DNA of 64,000 bases from assembly GCA_002281575.1 (NCBI GenBank), contig NCGN01000008.1:157676-221675 (forward strand), given 5' to 3'. Below the pieces are notes generated by a model. That model did not search any database and was not told where the DNA came from. It saw only the letters and a list, made by a program, of their open reading frames with translations. Shown piece by piece: positions 1-8,213 of the stretch. Origin of the DNA: Sphingobacteriia bacterium 28-36-52 (GTDB taxonomy: Bacteria > Bacteroidota > Bacteroidia > Chitinophagales > Chitinophagaceae). The position numbers and the translations under genes are program-made. Positions within the stretch are counted from its first letter, which is position 1. Every line of letters starts with the position of its first letter.

Positions 1-507
1 AATTGGGAAAATCGTTTAAAAAGCGATGTTCATTTATTAATTATGTTAATGGCAGCTAATCCAGATAAAGCAGATATGGTAAAGTTTAATGAAGCTTTAG
101 AGGGGTATTCTAATAAAATTATGGAATATCCAACTGAACGAATTGATTTCATCAAAGCAGCTGCAAGGCAATACAATCGATTTTTAATTGCAGCTGATAC
201 TGATATTAGTACCTTATTCAACAAATTAATCAATGAAGAAAAGTTAGACTCTACTGATTTTATTTGGAGCACGAATTGTAAACCAATATTGGATTCAATT
301 GTGAGTAATTATGAAATTCCAGAATTAAATCTTTCATATGCTACAATGGACTCAACTGTGAAGTCTTTGGTATTAAACTCTTCACCAAATACTTTCACTT
401 CTGACGAAAAGAATAAATTTATTCAGTCTATTAGAATAGTTCGTCAAGCAGAGATTGATAAAATTAACAGGACTTATAAGATGGTTTTTGGGGAAAAACT
501 TGAATAA
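1..507 (+). CDS. Hypothetical protein, 5'-truncated by window edge
   Basis: The reading frame is open from the first base of the window (it begins N-W-E-N-R-L-K-S-D-V-H-L-L-I-M), so the gene very probably starts upstream and the ATG at 43 is internal. At least 168 residues are visible, mostly helical and charged, with no signal peptide or membrane segment. I recognise no family. It lies on the island that ends at the tRNA-Pro fragment near 4.8 kb, beside a TPR protein and restriction/HEPN genes, so it is probably accessory cargo. Function unknown. Confidence 0.6.
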   Translation, partial: NWENRLKSDVHLLIMLMAANPDKADMVKFNEALEGYSNKIMEYPTERIDFIKAAARQYNRFLIAADTDISTLFNKLINEEKLDSTDFIWSTNCKPILDSIVSNYEIPELNLSYATMDSTVKSLVLNSSPNTFTSDEKNKFIQSIRIVRQAEIDKINRTYKMVFGEKLE

Positions 508-612
508 TCTTTTTACTAGGAACTATGCTTTAGGCAATATAATAGCAACCTGAATTTTAAATAAACTTTTGTGCTGTGATGAAAATTATATCTGAATAAT
601 AAATTAAAAACT

Positions 613-1308
613 ATGGTCTATTTCATTGCATTCTTTTCTTTATTTCTAATTGTTATATTTTTAATTAGTAGGAAAAAGAGTAGAAAAACTATACCCCAAA
701 CTTCTGATTTTATTAATAATTCAAATGAATACCTTTTAAGAAAGGCTTTTGAATTACAGGTATCACGAAACTTTGATGACGCTATAAATATTTTAGATAA
801 TTTAATCGAGGAGAGAGGTTTTGTTACGAAAGAGACGCTAGATTTAAGAGCCTTAGTGTGCGACCAACTTGGTTTCTTTCTTGACTCAATAGACGATTAC
901 AGTGAATCTTTAAAAATTGATAATTCTGATGCAAATAATTTCTTTATGCGTGGAGTTGCAAAGTTTAAAATAGGTGATTATTCAGGTTCCAAAATTGATT
1001 TAGAAAAGGCAGTTTCAATTATGCCTAAAATGGAAATTTATAATCAACAATTAAATTTAGTTCAAGCTATAGATAATCCTGAAATGGAAGAATTTGCAAA
1101 AGAAAAGGCTTCAAGGGAAGGGTTATTAAAACGAAGAATTAAGACAGCTAAAAGTTTAAAAACACACACAGTGAATAATTCATTATTTGAATCTGGAATT
1201 CAGTCTGATTTAATCTTACTAAAGAAACTAGTAAAAGATGACCCCAACAACCTTGATTTAAAAAAGATGTTAAAAGAAGCAGAGCAAAGATTTAAAGATG
1301 AAAACTGA
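613..1308 (+). CDS. Membrane-anchored TPR-repeat protein
   Basis: 231 residues. Residues 1-20 form one hydrophobic helix (V-Y-F-I-A-F-F-S-L-F-L-I-V-I-F-L-I) followed by the basic run RKKSRK, so the protein is likely inner-membrane anchored with a cytoplasmic C-terminus. Residues 40-150 contain tetratricopeptide-like helical pairs, for example A-x2-I-L-D-N-L-I and S-D-A-N-N-F-F-M-R-G-V-A-K-F-K-I-G-D-Y. TPR domains bind protein partners; the partner here is unknown. About 100 bp separate it from the preceding gene and the leader is AT-rich. Probably island cargo. Confidence 0.7.
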   Translation: MVYFIAFFSLFLIVIFLISRKKSRKTIPQTSDFINNSNEYLLRKAFELQVSRNFDDAINILDNLIEERGFVTKETLDLRALVCDQLGFFLDSIDDYSESLKIDNSDANNFFMRGVAKFKIGDYSGSKIDLEKAVSIMPKMEIYNQQLNLVQAIDNPEMEEFAKEKASREGLLKRRIKTAKSLKTHTVNNSLFESGIQSDLILLKKLVKDDPNNLDLKKMLKEAEQRFKDEN

Positions 1309-1422
1309 TTATTTCTTATATGCTAAAAAGAGCAATCTAAAGTCAAGCCTTCAGTAGGAATTGTATAGTAGCAAATATTAAAAGATTCTAACAGTAAATA
1401 TCACGATTTATATCCCTCTCAT

Positions 1423-2103
1423 ATGAAAGAAAAGATACTTGCTAAAGTAAATAGTTTAATTGCAAAATGTGAAGAGTTAGTAACGCTAGCAGCAAGGTTC
1501 GAACAAAACTGGACTAGCCTGAATGATAGGCTTCTTGAGGCAGAGTTTAGAGCTTTTAGAACATCTACTCTATCTTTCCTTTCTCAAACTATTGGAAATG
1601 AAAAAAAATATTATAAGGATTTTGAATACCATGTAATCTACTTTAAGGTTTATAATCTGACAATTGCTCACAGGCTTTTACAGAATATAAAGAGCGATTT
1701 TGAGGAAGGCTGGTTAAATAACATTCAGGGAATTGTTTCTGCTGAAATATTTTCAGACTTTCTAGAAATGGCTGAACATTTGTTGGAAGCAAAGTATAAA
1801 GACCCAGCAGCAGTTATCATTGGAAGTGTACTTGAAGAAAATCTAAGAGAGCTTTGTAAGCGAAATAAAATTCCAACAACAACAGTTGACTCCAAAAGTG
1901 GAAAAGATAAACCCACTAAAGCAGATGCTCTTAATGTTGAATTATGTAAAGCTGGTGTTTACAATATGATATTTCAAAAACAAATTACTGCGAGTCTTGA
2001 CTTACGAAACAATGCTGCTCATGGTAAATATGAAGAGTATGACCTACCACAGGTTAAAGCTTTTCTTCAATTTGTAATGGATTTCAATGTTAGATATTTG
2101 TAA
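1423..2103 (+). CDS. HEPN-motif protein, putative RNase or nucleotide-binding
   Basis: 226 residues, cytosolic, mostly alpha-helical. Near the C-terminus is R195-N-N-A-A-H200 followed by G, matching the HEPN catalytic signature R-(N/D/H)-x3-H of metal-independent RNases in toxin-antitoxin, abortive-infection and CRISPR effectors. The preceding region (A-A-V-I-I-G-S-V-L-E-E-N-L-R-E-L-C) resembles the core helix of DUF4145-like HEPN proteins. A HEPN fold is an inference from motif and helicity; activity is not shown. It stands alone, without an adjacent MNT antitoxin. The neighbouring Mrr nuclease supports a defence role. The ATG at 1423 is the only plausible start. Confidence 0.65.
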   Translation: MKEKILAKVNSLIAKCEELVTLAARFEQNWTSLNDRLLEAEFRAFRTSTLSFLSQTIGNEKKYYKDFEYHVIYFKVYNLTIAHRLLQNIKSDFEEGWLNNIQGIVSAEIFSDFLEMAEHLLEAKYKDPAAVIIGSVLEENLRELCKRNKIPTTTVDSKSGKDKPTKADALNVELCKAGVYNMIFQKQITASLDLRNNAAHGKYEEYDLPQVKAFLQFVMDFNVRYL

Positions 2104-2325
2104 ATTCAATTCGAGCTAAATAAAAAAAGATAACTGTTTCATAAATGAATAGCGAATGGCTGCAATTTTTTGTTTAATTCTTCATATTAACGCCATTGTT
2201 TATTATATTTACACTACCCTAATTGTTTCGTTTAAATACTCCCCCCCAATAAGTAAGTTGTTTGCTTCAGTGAAAATTGGATAGCAAACAAAAGATTAAT
2301 TAAAAGTCAGATTATTTGAATTTTT

Positions 2326-4101
2326 ATGAATACAGATTTAATAAAAGTTGTGTATCGAACTGAACTTGTGGGTATCAGAACGCTTCGAACAAAACATATT
2401 GCAGAGGTAACACACAAAGAGCTAAAAGACTACAAAGTATTTTCATCTGAGGATGTAAATATTCTTCAGAATAAAGTAAATACCCACATCGATAAATTAG
2501 AGCTGAGATGGAATAGTATAGTCCATAAGAATAATATTGTCAGGACAAAGCAGGAAATACAGGCAGAAGCAGAATTAAGGACAAAGGAAGCTATTGAAAA
2601 TTTGAAAAGTATAGAAGGTATTTTGCATCATACCCTAGATATTGATGATGCCATTGATTGGGATAAGTTAAAGAATAATAGCCCATTTAATACTGATAAT
2701 CCTGAGAAATCATTAAAAAAACAAATCTCATCAATAAGGAAGCCAAAGGAACCTGTTTTGTTTGAATTCCCAAAGGAGCCAATTCAGGAAGACTACATGC
2801 CCAAGCTGAACTTCTTTGATAACATATTTGTACAAGGAAAAAATAAAAAACTTGCAGAGGCAGAAGAGCGATATAAAGCTGCGTATAGTATCTGGAAAAC
2901 AAAGTGTGATGAAATCAATTTGCAGAATGAAAAACTAAAAAATGATTATTTAGAAGAAGTCAGAAAGTATGATGCTGAAGTTGCTGATTTAAATATTAAA
3001 ATTAAGCTTGCAGTTGAAGAATGGGAAGTTGCAAAGCAACAATACTATGAGAATCAATTTGCAGCAAATACTCGTATTGAAGAGCTGAAAGAACAATACT
3101 TAAAAATGGATACAAGCGCTATCATTGAGTACTGTGATTTGGTGCTAGGCAACTCAGAATATCCTGATACTTTCCCCAAAAGTTACGAATTAGACTACAT
3201 CCCTGAAACCAAAATTTTAGTTGTTGAATATTCGTTACCATCGCTAGAGCAGTTTCCAACCTTAAATGAGGTGAAGGTTATTAAGAATGAACTTAAAGAA
3301 TACCATATATCTGATGCTCAGTTACAGCGTATGTTTGATACTGCAATGTATAATATCACTTTAAGGACGCTGCATGAATTATTTGAAGCTGATATCATTA
3401 ATGCAATAGAAGCTATTTCATTCAATGGCTGGGTTGAATCAGTAAATAAGGCCACAGGGAATCATCAGAACAATTGTATACTGTCAATCCAAGTAAAAAA
3501 GAACGATTTTTTAAATATTAACCTCAGCCTCGTTGACCCTAAAACCTGCTTTAAAAACTTTAAAGGGGTGGGTAGTAGTAAGCTAAGTGGGTTGACTCCT
3601 ATACAGCCAATTTTGAAAATCAATAAAACAGATAAGCGCTTTACTAATCATTATGATGTTGCTGATTCAATTGATGATTCAACAAATTTAGCATCTATGG
3701 ATTGGGAAGATTTTGAGCATTTGATACGAGAAATATTTTCTAAGGAATTCAGTACAAATGGTGGAGAAGTTAAGGTTACGCAGGCAAGTAGGGATGGAGG
3801 AGTAGATGCTATTGCTTTTGACCCTGACCCAATACGAGGGGGTAAGATTGTAATTCAAGCAAAGCGATATACAAATACTGTTGGTGTTTCAGCAGTAAGA
3901 GATTTGTATGGTACAGTAATGAATGAGGGAGCGACGAAAGGAATACTAGTAACTACTGCTGATTTTGGTTCTGATGCCTATGATTTCATTAAAGGGAAGC
4001 CTCTCACATTAATGAATGGTGCAAATTTGTTGTATTTGCTTGAAAAGCATGGTCATAAAGCCAGAATTGATGTTCGAGAGGCAAGAGAATCAATGAAATA
4101 A
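2326..4101 (+). CDS. Mrr-type restriction endonuclease with coiled-coil N-terminus
   Basis: 591 residues. Residues from about 458 form an Mrr_cat-like PD-(D/E)XK domain: M-D-W-E-D-F-E-H-L-I, then D494 in S-R-D-G-G-V-D, then Q511-A-K513. This is the E...D...QxK arrangement of type IV restriction enzymes and related nucleases. Residues ~60-260 are a long charged, helical, coiled-coil-like region, probably for oligomerisation or target sensing; the middle (~280-420) is unassigned. Such enzymes cut modified or foreign DNA. No methyltransferase is adjacent, which fits a modification-dependent enzyme. It shares the island with HEPN-type genes. Confidence 0.8.
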   Translation: MNTDLIKVVYRTELVGIRTLRTKHIAEVTHKELKDYKVFSSEDVNILQNKVNTHIDKLELRWNSIVHKNNIVRTKQEIQAEAELRTKEAIENLKSIEGILHHTLDIDDAIDWDKLKNNSPFNTDNPEKSLKKQISSIRKPKEPVLFEFPKEPIQEDYMPKLNFFDNIFVQGKNKKLAEAEERYKAAYSIWKTKCDEINLQNEKLKNDYLEEVRKYDAEVADLNIKIKLAVEEWEVAKQQYYENQFAANTRIEELKEQYLKMDTSAIIEYCDLVLGNSEYPDTFPKSYELDYIPETKILVVEYSLPSLEQFPTLNEVKVIKNELKEYHISDAQLQRMFDTAMYNITLRTLHELFEADIINAIEAISFNGWVESVNKATGNHQNNCILSIQVKKNDFLNINLSLVDPKTCFKNFKGVGSSKLSGLTPIQPILKINKTDKRFTNHYDVADSIDDSTNLASMDWEDFEHLIREIFSKEFSTNGGEVKVTQASRDGGVDAIAFDPDPIRGGKIVIQAKRYTNTVGVSAVRDLYGTVMNEGATKGILVTTADFGSDAYDFIKGKPLTLMNGANLLYLLEKHGHKARIDVREARESMK

Positions 4102-4136
4102 CTATTTGTAAAGTTTATTATTGCCAAAAATGTTTT

Positions 4137-4637
4137 ATGGAGTTTGATACTAGAAAAACTGAAATAACACATCAGGAATTAAGGTATGCGAGAAATTCAC
4201 TTGAATATGATATTTATATTCTCCTATGTATTCTTGCTTCAAGCAAATCTTTGCATAAAAATGAGAAAAAATTTTATGGATTATTTATGCAACTGATGGA
4301 TTTTGAAAAATCAGAGATTTATAATAAAGTTTTTTCGATTGCAATAAGAGTTAGAAATTTTATTGATAATAATAAATTAAAAAGTGAATCTCAGATTGTT
4401 GGAACTATTGAGGAACAAATGGGAGAAAAAAAGCCTTTAACATTAAGAGAGGCGTGCAATAAGATAATTCATTCAGAGCATATTAATTTCGATATCGTAA
4501 ACGCCCAAAGCCACTATGAGCATAAAGGAATTAAAGAATTTATTTATGTGTATGGGAAAAAAGGTAAAAATAATTGGAAAACAACAATTAATCTTTATAA
4601 GTTCCTTTCCCATTCAATGGAATCCCTATTCGTTTAA
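4137..4637 (+). CDS. Small HEPN-like helical protein
   Basis: 166 residues, starting 35 bp after the restriction endonuclease gene and likely co-transcribed with it. The central stretch L-T-L-R104-E-A-C-N-K-I-I-H112-S-E is a recurrent pattern in small helical proteins of mobile islands; R-x7-H is a looser variant of the HEPN signature, so HEPN membership is only suggestive. No signal peptide. It could be an accessory subunit of the nuclease or an independent toxin-like protein. It is the last gene before the tRNA-Pro scar. Confidence 0.55.
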   Translation: MEFDTRKTEITHQELRYARNSLEYDIYILLCILASSKSLHKNEKKFYGLFMQLMDFEKSEIYNKVFSIAIRVRNFIDNNKLKSESQIVGTIEEQMGEKKPLTLREACNKIIHSEHINFDIVNAQSHYEHKGIKEFIYVYGKKGKNNWKTTINLYKFLSHSMESLFV

Positions 4638-4790
4638 TTATATTGCTCAAAAACACAAATTTTGAAAATCTCGATTATGAAGATTAGCTAATAAATAAGT
4701 AAACAATATTTGGGTCACGTTTGGGTATCAAAGCTCTTAGAAATAGAATTTTAGTTGTTTAACTAATTGTAATTCAACACGATATTTCAA

Positions 4791-4845
4791 TGCTCGCACC
4801 TGGTTTGGGACCAGGGGGTCGCAGGTTCGAATCCTGTCTTCCCGA
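4791..4845 (+). tRNA. 3' fragment of tRNA-Pro(TGG), likely attachment-site scar
   Basis: The sequence folds as the 3' half of a tRNA: anticodon stem CCTGG (4799-4803) with CCAGG (4811-4815), loop TTTGGGA with anticodon TGG (proline), variable region 4816-4820, T-arm GCAGG/TTCGAAT/CCTGT (4821-4837), then acceptor strand CTTCCCG and discriminator A (4838-4845). The 5' acceptor strand and D-arm are missing; upstream of 4791 is unrelated AT-rich DNA. Such a partial copy is what site-specific integration into a tRNA gene leaves at the distal end. The complete gene should lie beyond the left edge. Not a functional tRNA. Confidence 0.82.
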
Positions 4846-4846
4846 C

Positions 4847-5130
4847 GAAACAAAAAGAGCCTCGGCAATAGCCGGGGTTTTTTTGTTTTAAGCACGTCGC
4901 GAACTTGTTCGCGTAAGTGCGAGAATCAAAAAAACCAAAGAGCGCGAAGCGCTCAGGCTCATTTTGTTTCAGTACCCCCCACAATAGGATCACGGAGCGC
5001 AGCGACGTGAATCCTATTGTGATCAGCGAACGAAGAGAGCTAATCCACCCAAGGATCAGCGAACGAAGAGAGCTAATCCTTGGGTGCCACGGAGTGAAAC
5101 GACGTGAATCCTATGGATAAGCGAACATGA
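4847..5130. repeat. Mosaic of intergenic palindromic repeats
   Basis: A dense array of imperfect palindromes. A 16-bp arm at 4847-4862 pairs with 4955-4970 (15 of 16). Small hairpins occur at 4892-4920 (CGCGAAC/GTTCGCG inside GCAC/GTGC) and 4940-4954 (GAGCGC/GCGCTC). At 4981-5020 the 10-bp arms acaataggat/atcctattgt enclose a 20-nt core; at 5047-5085 the arms acccaaggat/atccttgggt enclose a 19-nt core that also occurs at 5024-5042. A variant of the first core lies at 5089-5108. Arm sequences vary while cores are conserved, the pattern of a REP-like family. Translations of this region are artefacts. Confidence 0.75.
4860..4884 (+). terminator. Rho-independent terminator after the tRNA-Pro fragment
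   Basis: Seven-base stem CCTCGGC/GCCGGGG (one G-T pair) around an AATA loop, followed by seven T. It lies 15 bp after the tRNA 3' end, as expected for the original terminator of the tRNA-Pro transcript, indicating that DNA to the right is the ancestral chromosome side. Confidence 0.75.
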
Positions 5131-5358
5131 AAACTTATTTTTATTGGGTCAACAACTTTTTGGTAAATATCCAAATTCTAATTTATTTCAATTGTTTGTA
5201 TTATTATTACTATAATCATCTGATTGTACTAATTTTTAAATTAGTTTTTTGATTTGTAAATATTTGATGTAGAATTATCTAGAAATTAGTTTATGCTAAA
5301 TAAAACCAATATAATAGTTTTAAAAAAATATGGTGATTAAGTTTTTTTAGGTACAACT

Positions 5359-5850
5359 GTGTCTGTCTCAATTGAAGATGTTTCAGGAGACTTTATTGAG
5401 AACTATTGTTACAGAGTTTTGACTTTTGATTCCATAACTCAAACTTTACACCTTATTCCTGAGGGTAGAGCAAATTCATCTGTATTTGTTCAGACATCAG
5501 CTGTGATAAGAGACTCAATCAAAGACATAGAAATTAAGAAAATTTCAATAAAACAATCATCAAATAAACAGTATATCGCAGCTTCCTCGGTTTATAAACA
5601 TTTTGAGAATAATGAAGAAAAAAATATTATAAATACTGAATATCAATCCAAAGAAGCTTTACCGAATAAAATTAAAATAGAGTGTGATTTGCGAGAAGCT
5701 GAATTTGGGGATGGAGAAATAAAATTTTCAGTTTTCTTAGATATAGAAAAAATTGATGTTATTTTTTCAATTATTAATCTTTCATTTCATAGCTATTTTA
5801 ATTCTATTAAGAATTACATTTGGAAAGCTTTAGGTGAGAAAAAAATTTAA
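5359..5850 (+). CDS. ORFan, GTG start, unknown function
   Basis: 163 residues, lysine/isoleucine-rich, without signal peptide or membrane helix; no recognisable family. The frame opens after a stop at 5338 and contains no ATG near its start; GTG at 5359 (M-S-V-S-I-E-D-V) is the best candidate. It is followed, in the same frame after a single TAA, by the next ORF. Predicted alternation of beta strands (K-I-K-I-E-C-D-L, G-E-I-K-F-S-V-F-L-D-I-E) suggests a small globular protein. Base composition is more AT-rich than its neighbours. It could be genuine accessory DNA or a decaying gene. Confidence 0.45.
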   Translation: MSVSIEDVSGDFIENYCYRVLTFDSITQTLHLIPEGRANSSVFVQTSAVIRDSIKDIEIKKISIKQSSNKQYIAASSVYKHFENNEEKNIINTEYQSKEALPNKIKIECDLREAEFGDGEIKFSVFLDIEKIDVIFSIINLSFHSYFNSIKNYIWKALGEKKI

Positions 5851-5913
5851 TTTACATTAACTTATTTAATTGTTGAAGGTCAATTTAAACAACTGTCAAT
5901 TGAAGATTCAATT

Positions 5914-6465
5914 TTGAGTTTTATTGATGAAAGTATTCTAAATAAAATCGATGATAAATGGATTGAAATTGAAATTGATAAATCGTCTTCAAACAGAATA
6001 ACAAGCGTTGATAAAATAATTGAAATTCTAAACTGTACAGACAAAGATCAAAAATGGTTGTTGAATAAATTATTTGCTTCCGATAAAACCAGACATTATC
6101 AACATCTTTCATATTTATCATTACGACATGAGATTAATTATTTTCAATTATCATTTGTCAGTAAACCTTTCTCTTTTATTTTCTTAATCAAAGAATTGGA
6201 TTCTTTATTTGTTGTTTGGGAAACTTATTCTACAAAAGAAGCTACTTATATATGGAATATGGGAGTGATTGATGAAGAAGTATTCCAGAATGAGCTTACG
6301 AAATACTTTGAAATTATACTGTATTTGCGAAATAATAATAAACTGAAATATAAAAAGCATAATTCTCCTGGTTTTTATTGTATAGAGCATAATTATCAAC
6401 TTCCTGAAAATGGATTTGAAAAATGGAAAACTGAATTTCAGTCTATTTTTTCAAAGTCTATTTAA
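5914..6465 (+). CDS. ORFan, TTG start, unknown function
   Basis: 183 residues by the TTG at 5914; a CTG at 5893 would give a slightly longer form. The frame is open from immediately after the preceding gene's stop (5848-5850) and has no ATG in that stretch, so translation may depend on a weak start or on coupling to the upstream gene. It is rich in aromatic residues and lysine, with several tryptophans (D-K-W-I-E-I-E, F-V-V-W-E-T-Y, F-E-K-W-K-T-E-F), and looks like a compact cytosolic protein. No family recognised; an immunity-like role is conceivable but unsupported. Confidence 0.45.
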   Translation: MSFIDESILNKIDDKWIEIEIDKSSSNRITSVDKIIEILNCTDKDQKWLLNKLFASDKTRHYQHLSYLSLRHEINYFQLSFVSKPFSFIFLIKELDSLFVVWETYSTKEATYIWNMGVIDEEVFQNELTKYFEIILYLRNNNKLKYKKHNSPGFYCIEHNYQLPENGFEKWKTEFQSIFSKSI

Positions 6466-6831
6466 TTTAGTTACTTAACCCCTAGTCAAGTGCTACAATA
6501 AAAAATTACAATTATTACTTGAACTTAGATATCCTTGCATATCGAAAAATTAAATATCCTATGTAATAATTAATATTAACTGTATACTAATTTGCTTAAA
6601 AAAGAAAAGTGTTCACTTTAAAAGAATCAACATTATGATACCTTTTATGCATTGAATAACCGGTGTGCTAATTTTACAAATGAAGTTAATTCAGAATATC
6701 TTTATCGATTTCTTACGTTATATTATTTAGAAGATTTTATGAAATTAGACTTGATATATTCTCCAAGGGCATGTGATTTTGAATAACAAGTAATACGCTC
6801 AAATTGACGATTTCTTTTATACTGATGAGCA
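6466..6831. other. Gene-free AT-rich stretch
   Basis: 366 bp between the ORFan pair and the convergent nuclease operon. I see no ORF of useful length, no clear hairpin terminator and no consensus promoter. Short open pieces (for example around 6700-6785) do not resemble any protein I know. Confidence 0.5.
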
Positions 6832-7503
6832 TTAAGTCAGTAATCCCTGTATTTTGTTTTTACGATCAGCCATGTCCACGGTTTGATCATTTGCCACCTG
6901 AAAAACTGAGTTAATTAATTGGTCCCACTGATTATGTATGGACGCTACACCAATACCTGATTCTATCCAACATTGACCACGTGTTTCCAATATAAAGTCA
7001 ATAATGTGTTCCAGAGAAATCTGCGTAAGGTGTTTCCAGTTTTTGTTGGCACCATTCTCTGAAAATAAAACCAGCCTGACAGAATATTGGTTTCCAGAGT
7101 GGATATAAATGCCTTTGTCACTCAACACCCTCGCTACGGCATTCAATTCATCTGCTGTTTCGATAAATCCTGCAAAACGCAGTAAATAACTGATAGCATT
7201 GATCTTTTTGTCCCGCCATATTTTATTTGGCTTATCTTCTTTACCTGTTTTAACTTCACCTATAATGAAATCTATCCTCGTTTTGTGTGTGCCTATTAAC
7301 AACGGGTCATTGGCGATATGTAGCTGTCCTGCAATTTCATGGCTGAAACAATTACGTATTCCAAGTACATCGATTTCTGTCATATTGGAAATATGATCTT
7401 TTGAAACAATCTCGGGATTGTGTACGATAAAATTCTCAACTGTAAAATACCCGTTAAACCGTAAATACCATCTAACCAGTATTTCTGCTTTTTCTGCGTT
7501 CAT
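6832..7503 (-). CDS. PD-(D/E)XK-like nuclease-fold protein
   Basis: 223 residues. N-terminal half shows a PD-(D/E)XK-type signature: helix A-E-I-L-V-R-W-Y-L-R-F-N-G-Y-F, then D45 in E-I-D-V-L-G-I-R, then E83-V-K85 in I-I-G-E-V-K-T-G-K. This layout is typical of restriction-like endonucleases and of decayed structural versions. Its ATG overlaps the TGA of the PLD-like gene by four bases (ATGA), so the two are translationally coupled. It is last of three genes transcribed away from the STAND-like gene. Possible roles are DNA cleavage or a partner-binding scaffold. The specific family is not identified. Confidence 0.65.
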   Translation of the reverse strand: MNAEKAEILVRWYLRFNGYFTVENFIVHNPEIVSKDHISNMTEIDVLGIRNCFSHEIAGQLHIANDPLLIGTHKTRIDFIIGEVKTGKEDKPNKIWRDKKINAISYLLRFAGFIETADELNAVARVLSDKGIYIHSGNQYSVRLVLFSENGANKNWKHLTQISLEHIIDFILETRGQCWIESGIGVASIHNQWDQLINSVFQVANDQTVDMADRKNKIQGLLT

Positions 7504-8189
7504 ATTAGGCCCTTTGATATTAACTCGTTAACAATATCACTTACATCAGAAGTATTCACACGATCTACCAACGCAAGTTTGTTCCCTAAACCATTGATTG
7601 AAGTACCAGTGACTATTGCTTTTTCCCTATTGTTGGAAATCCAGTATCGATCATGAAAATCATCTGATTTATTATGAATGATTTTGAGAGTTGGTTTATG
7701 GGATTGAAGCAGTGATTCTATGGAAGAAAGCAATGAATTATCAATTTTACTAGTGTTACAAGTTGTTATTATCCGTAGCGTTTCCAAGTTGGTAACGTGA
7801 TTTTTCAAAATGCTTTCAATGAGTTGCGGATAATTAGGTATCCTCGTGGGTGCCAGAAAGTACGGATCAATAATGATGAGTTCGTTGTCTATTCCGAGCT
7901 TTGTTAGATACTTGTTCATAATGGTCACTACCTGTGGTTGTGTAGCGCCTTTTGGTACAACGCTTTCATTCAACGGGACTGTATTCATAAACTCTGCGTA
8001 GCCATGCTCCGCCATAAACTCTATCACTTCTTCCTTATGGTCATACAGAAAATCGCTGAATGCAGCCACAAAACCCACACTGTAGCCTTTAAAATTAACA
8101 TCCTTATTTGAAGCAATTTTCAGTAGAATATCGCTGATCGGGGTATCAGGAAATTGTTTTCTAACGATCAAATAGGTTATCTCTTCCAT
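7500..8189 (-). CDS. PLD-like protein with degenerate HKD motif
   Basis: 229 residues. C-terminal half resembles the phospholipase D/nuclease fold: strand E-L-I-I-I-D108-P-Y-F, then F-H179-D-R-Y-W-I and, about 14 residues on, V-T-G-T-S-I-N-G-L-G. In active PLD nucleases the motif is HxK(x4)D...GSxN; here Lys is replaced by Arg (H-D-R), a variant seen in a branch of PLD-like proteins. The N-terminal ~95 residues are unassigned. It begins 24 bp after the canonical PLD gene, suggesting that a canonical and a degenerate PLD unit work together. It is coupled to the downstream PD-(D/E)XK gene. Confidence 0.65.
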   Translation of the reverse strand: MEEITYLIVRKQFPDTPISDILLKIASNKDVNFKGYSVGFVAAFSDFLYDHKEEVIEFMAEHGYAEFMNTVPLNESVVPKGATQPQVVTIMNKYLTKLGIDNELIIIDPYFLAPTRIPNYPQLIESILKNHVTNLETLRIITTCNTSKIDNSLLSSIESLLQSHKPTLKIIHNKSDDFHDRYWISNNREKAIVTGTSINGLGNKLALVDRVNTSDVSDIVNELISKGLI

Positions 8190-8213
8190 TTTACTTTTAT
8201 AAATTTTTTATTA

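Noticed and set aside
4787..4993. Minus-strand ORF of 68 residues ending in T-G-F-E-P-A-T-P-W-S-Q-T-R-C
   Set aside because: This is the antisense translation of the tRNA-Pro fragment and adjacent repeats; the same peptide string is a known annotation artefact around tRNA genes.
4981..5085. Possible CRISPR-like array from repeated short units
   Set aside because: Only two or three units, arms differ between units and there are no regular spacers or cas genes; a palindromic repeat family explains it better.
4917..5120. Plus-strand ORF with repeated I-S-E-R-R-E-L-I
   Set aside because: It is a read-through of the palindromic repeat cores, with no start context and no protein-like character beyond the repeat.
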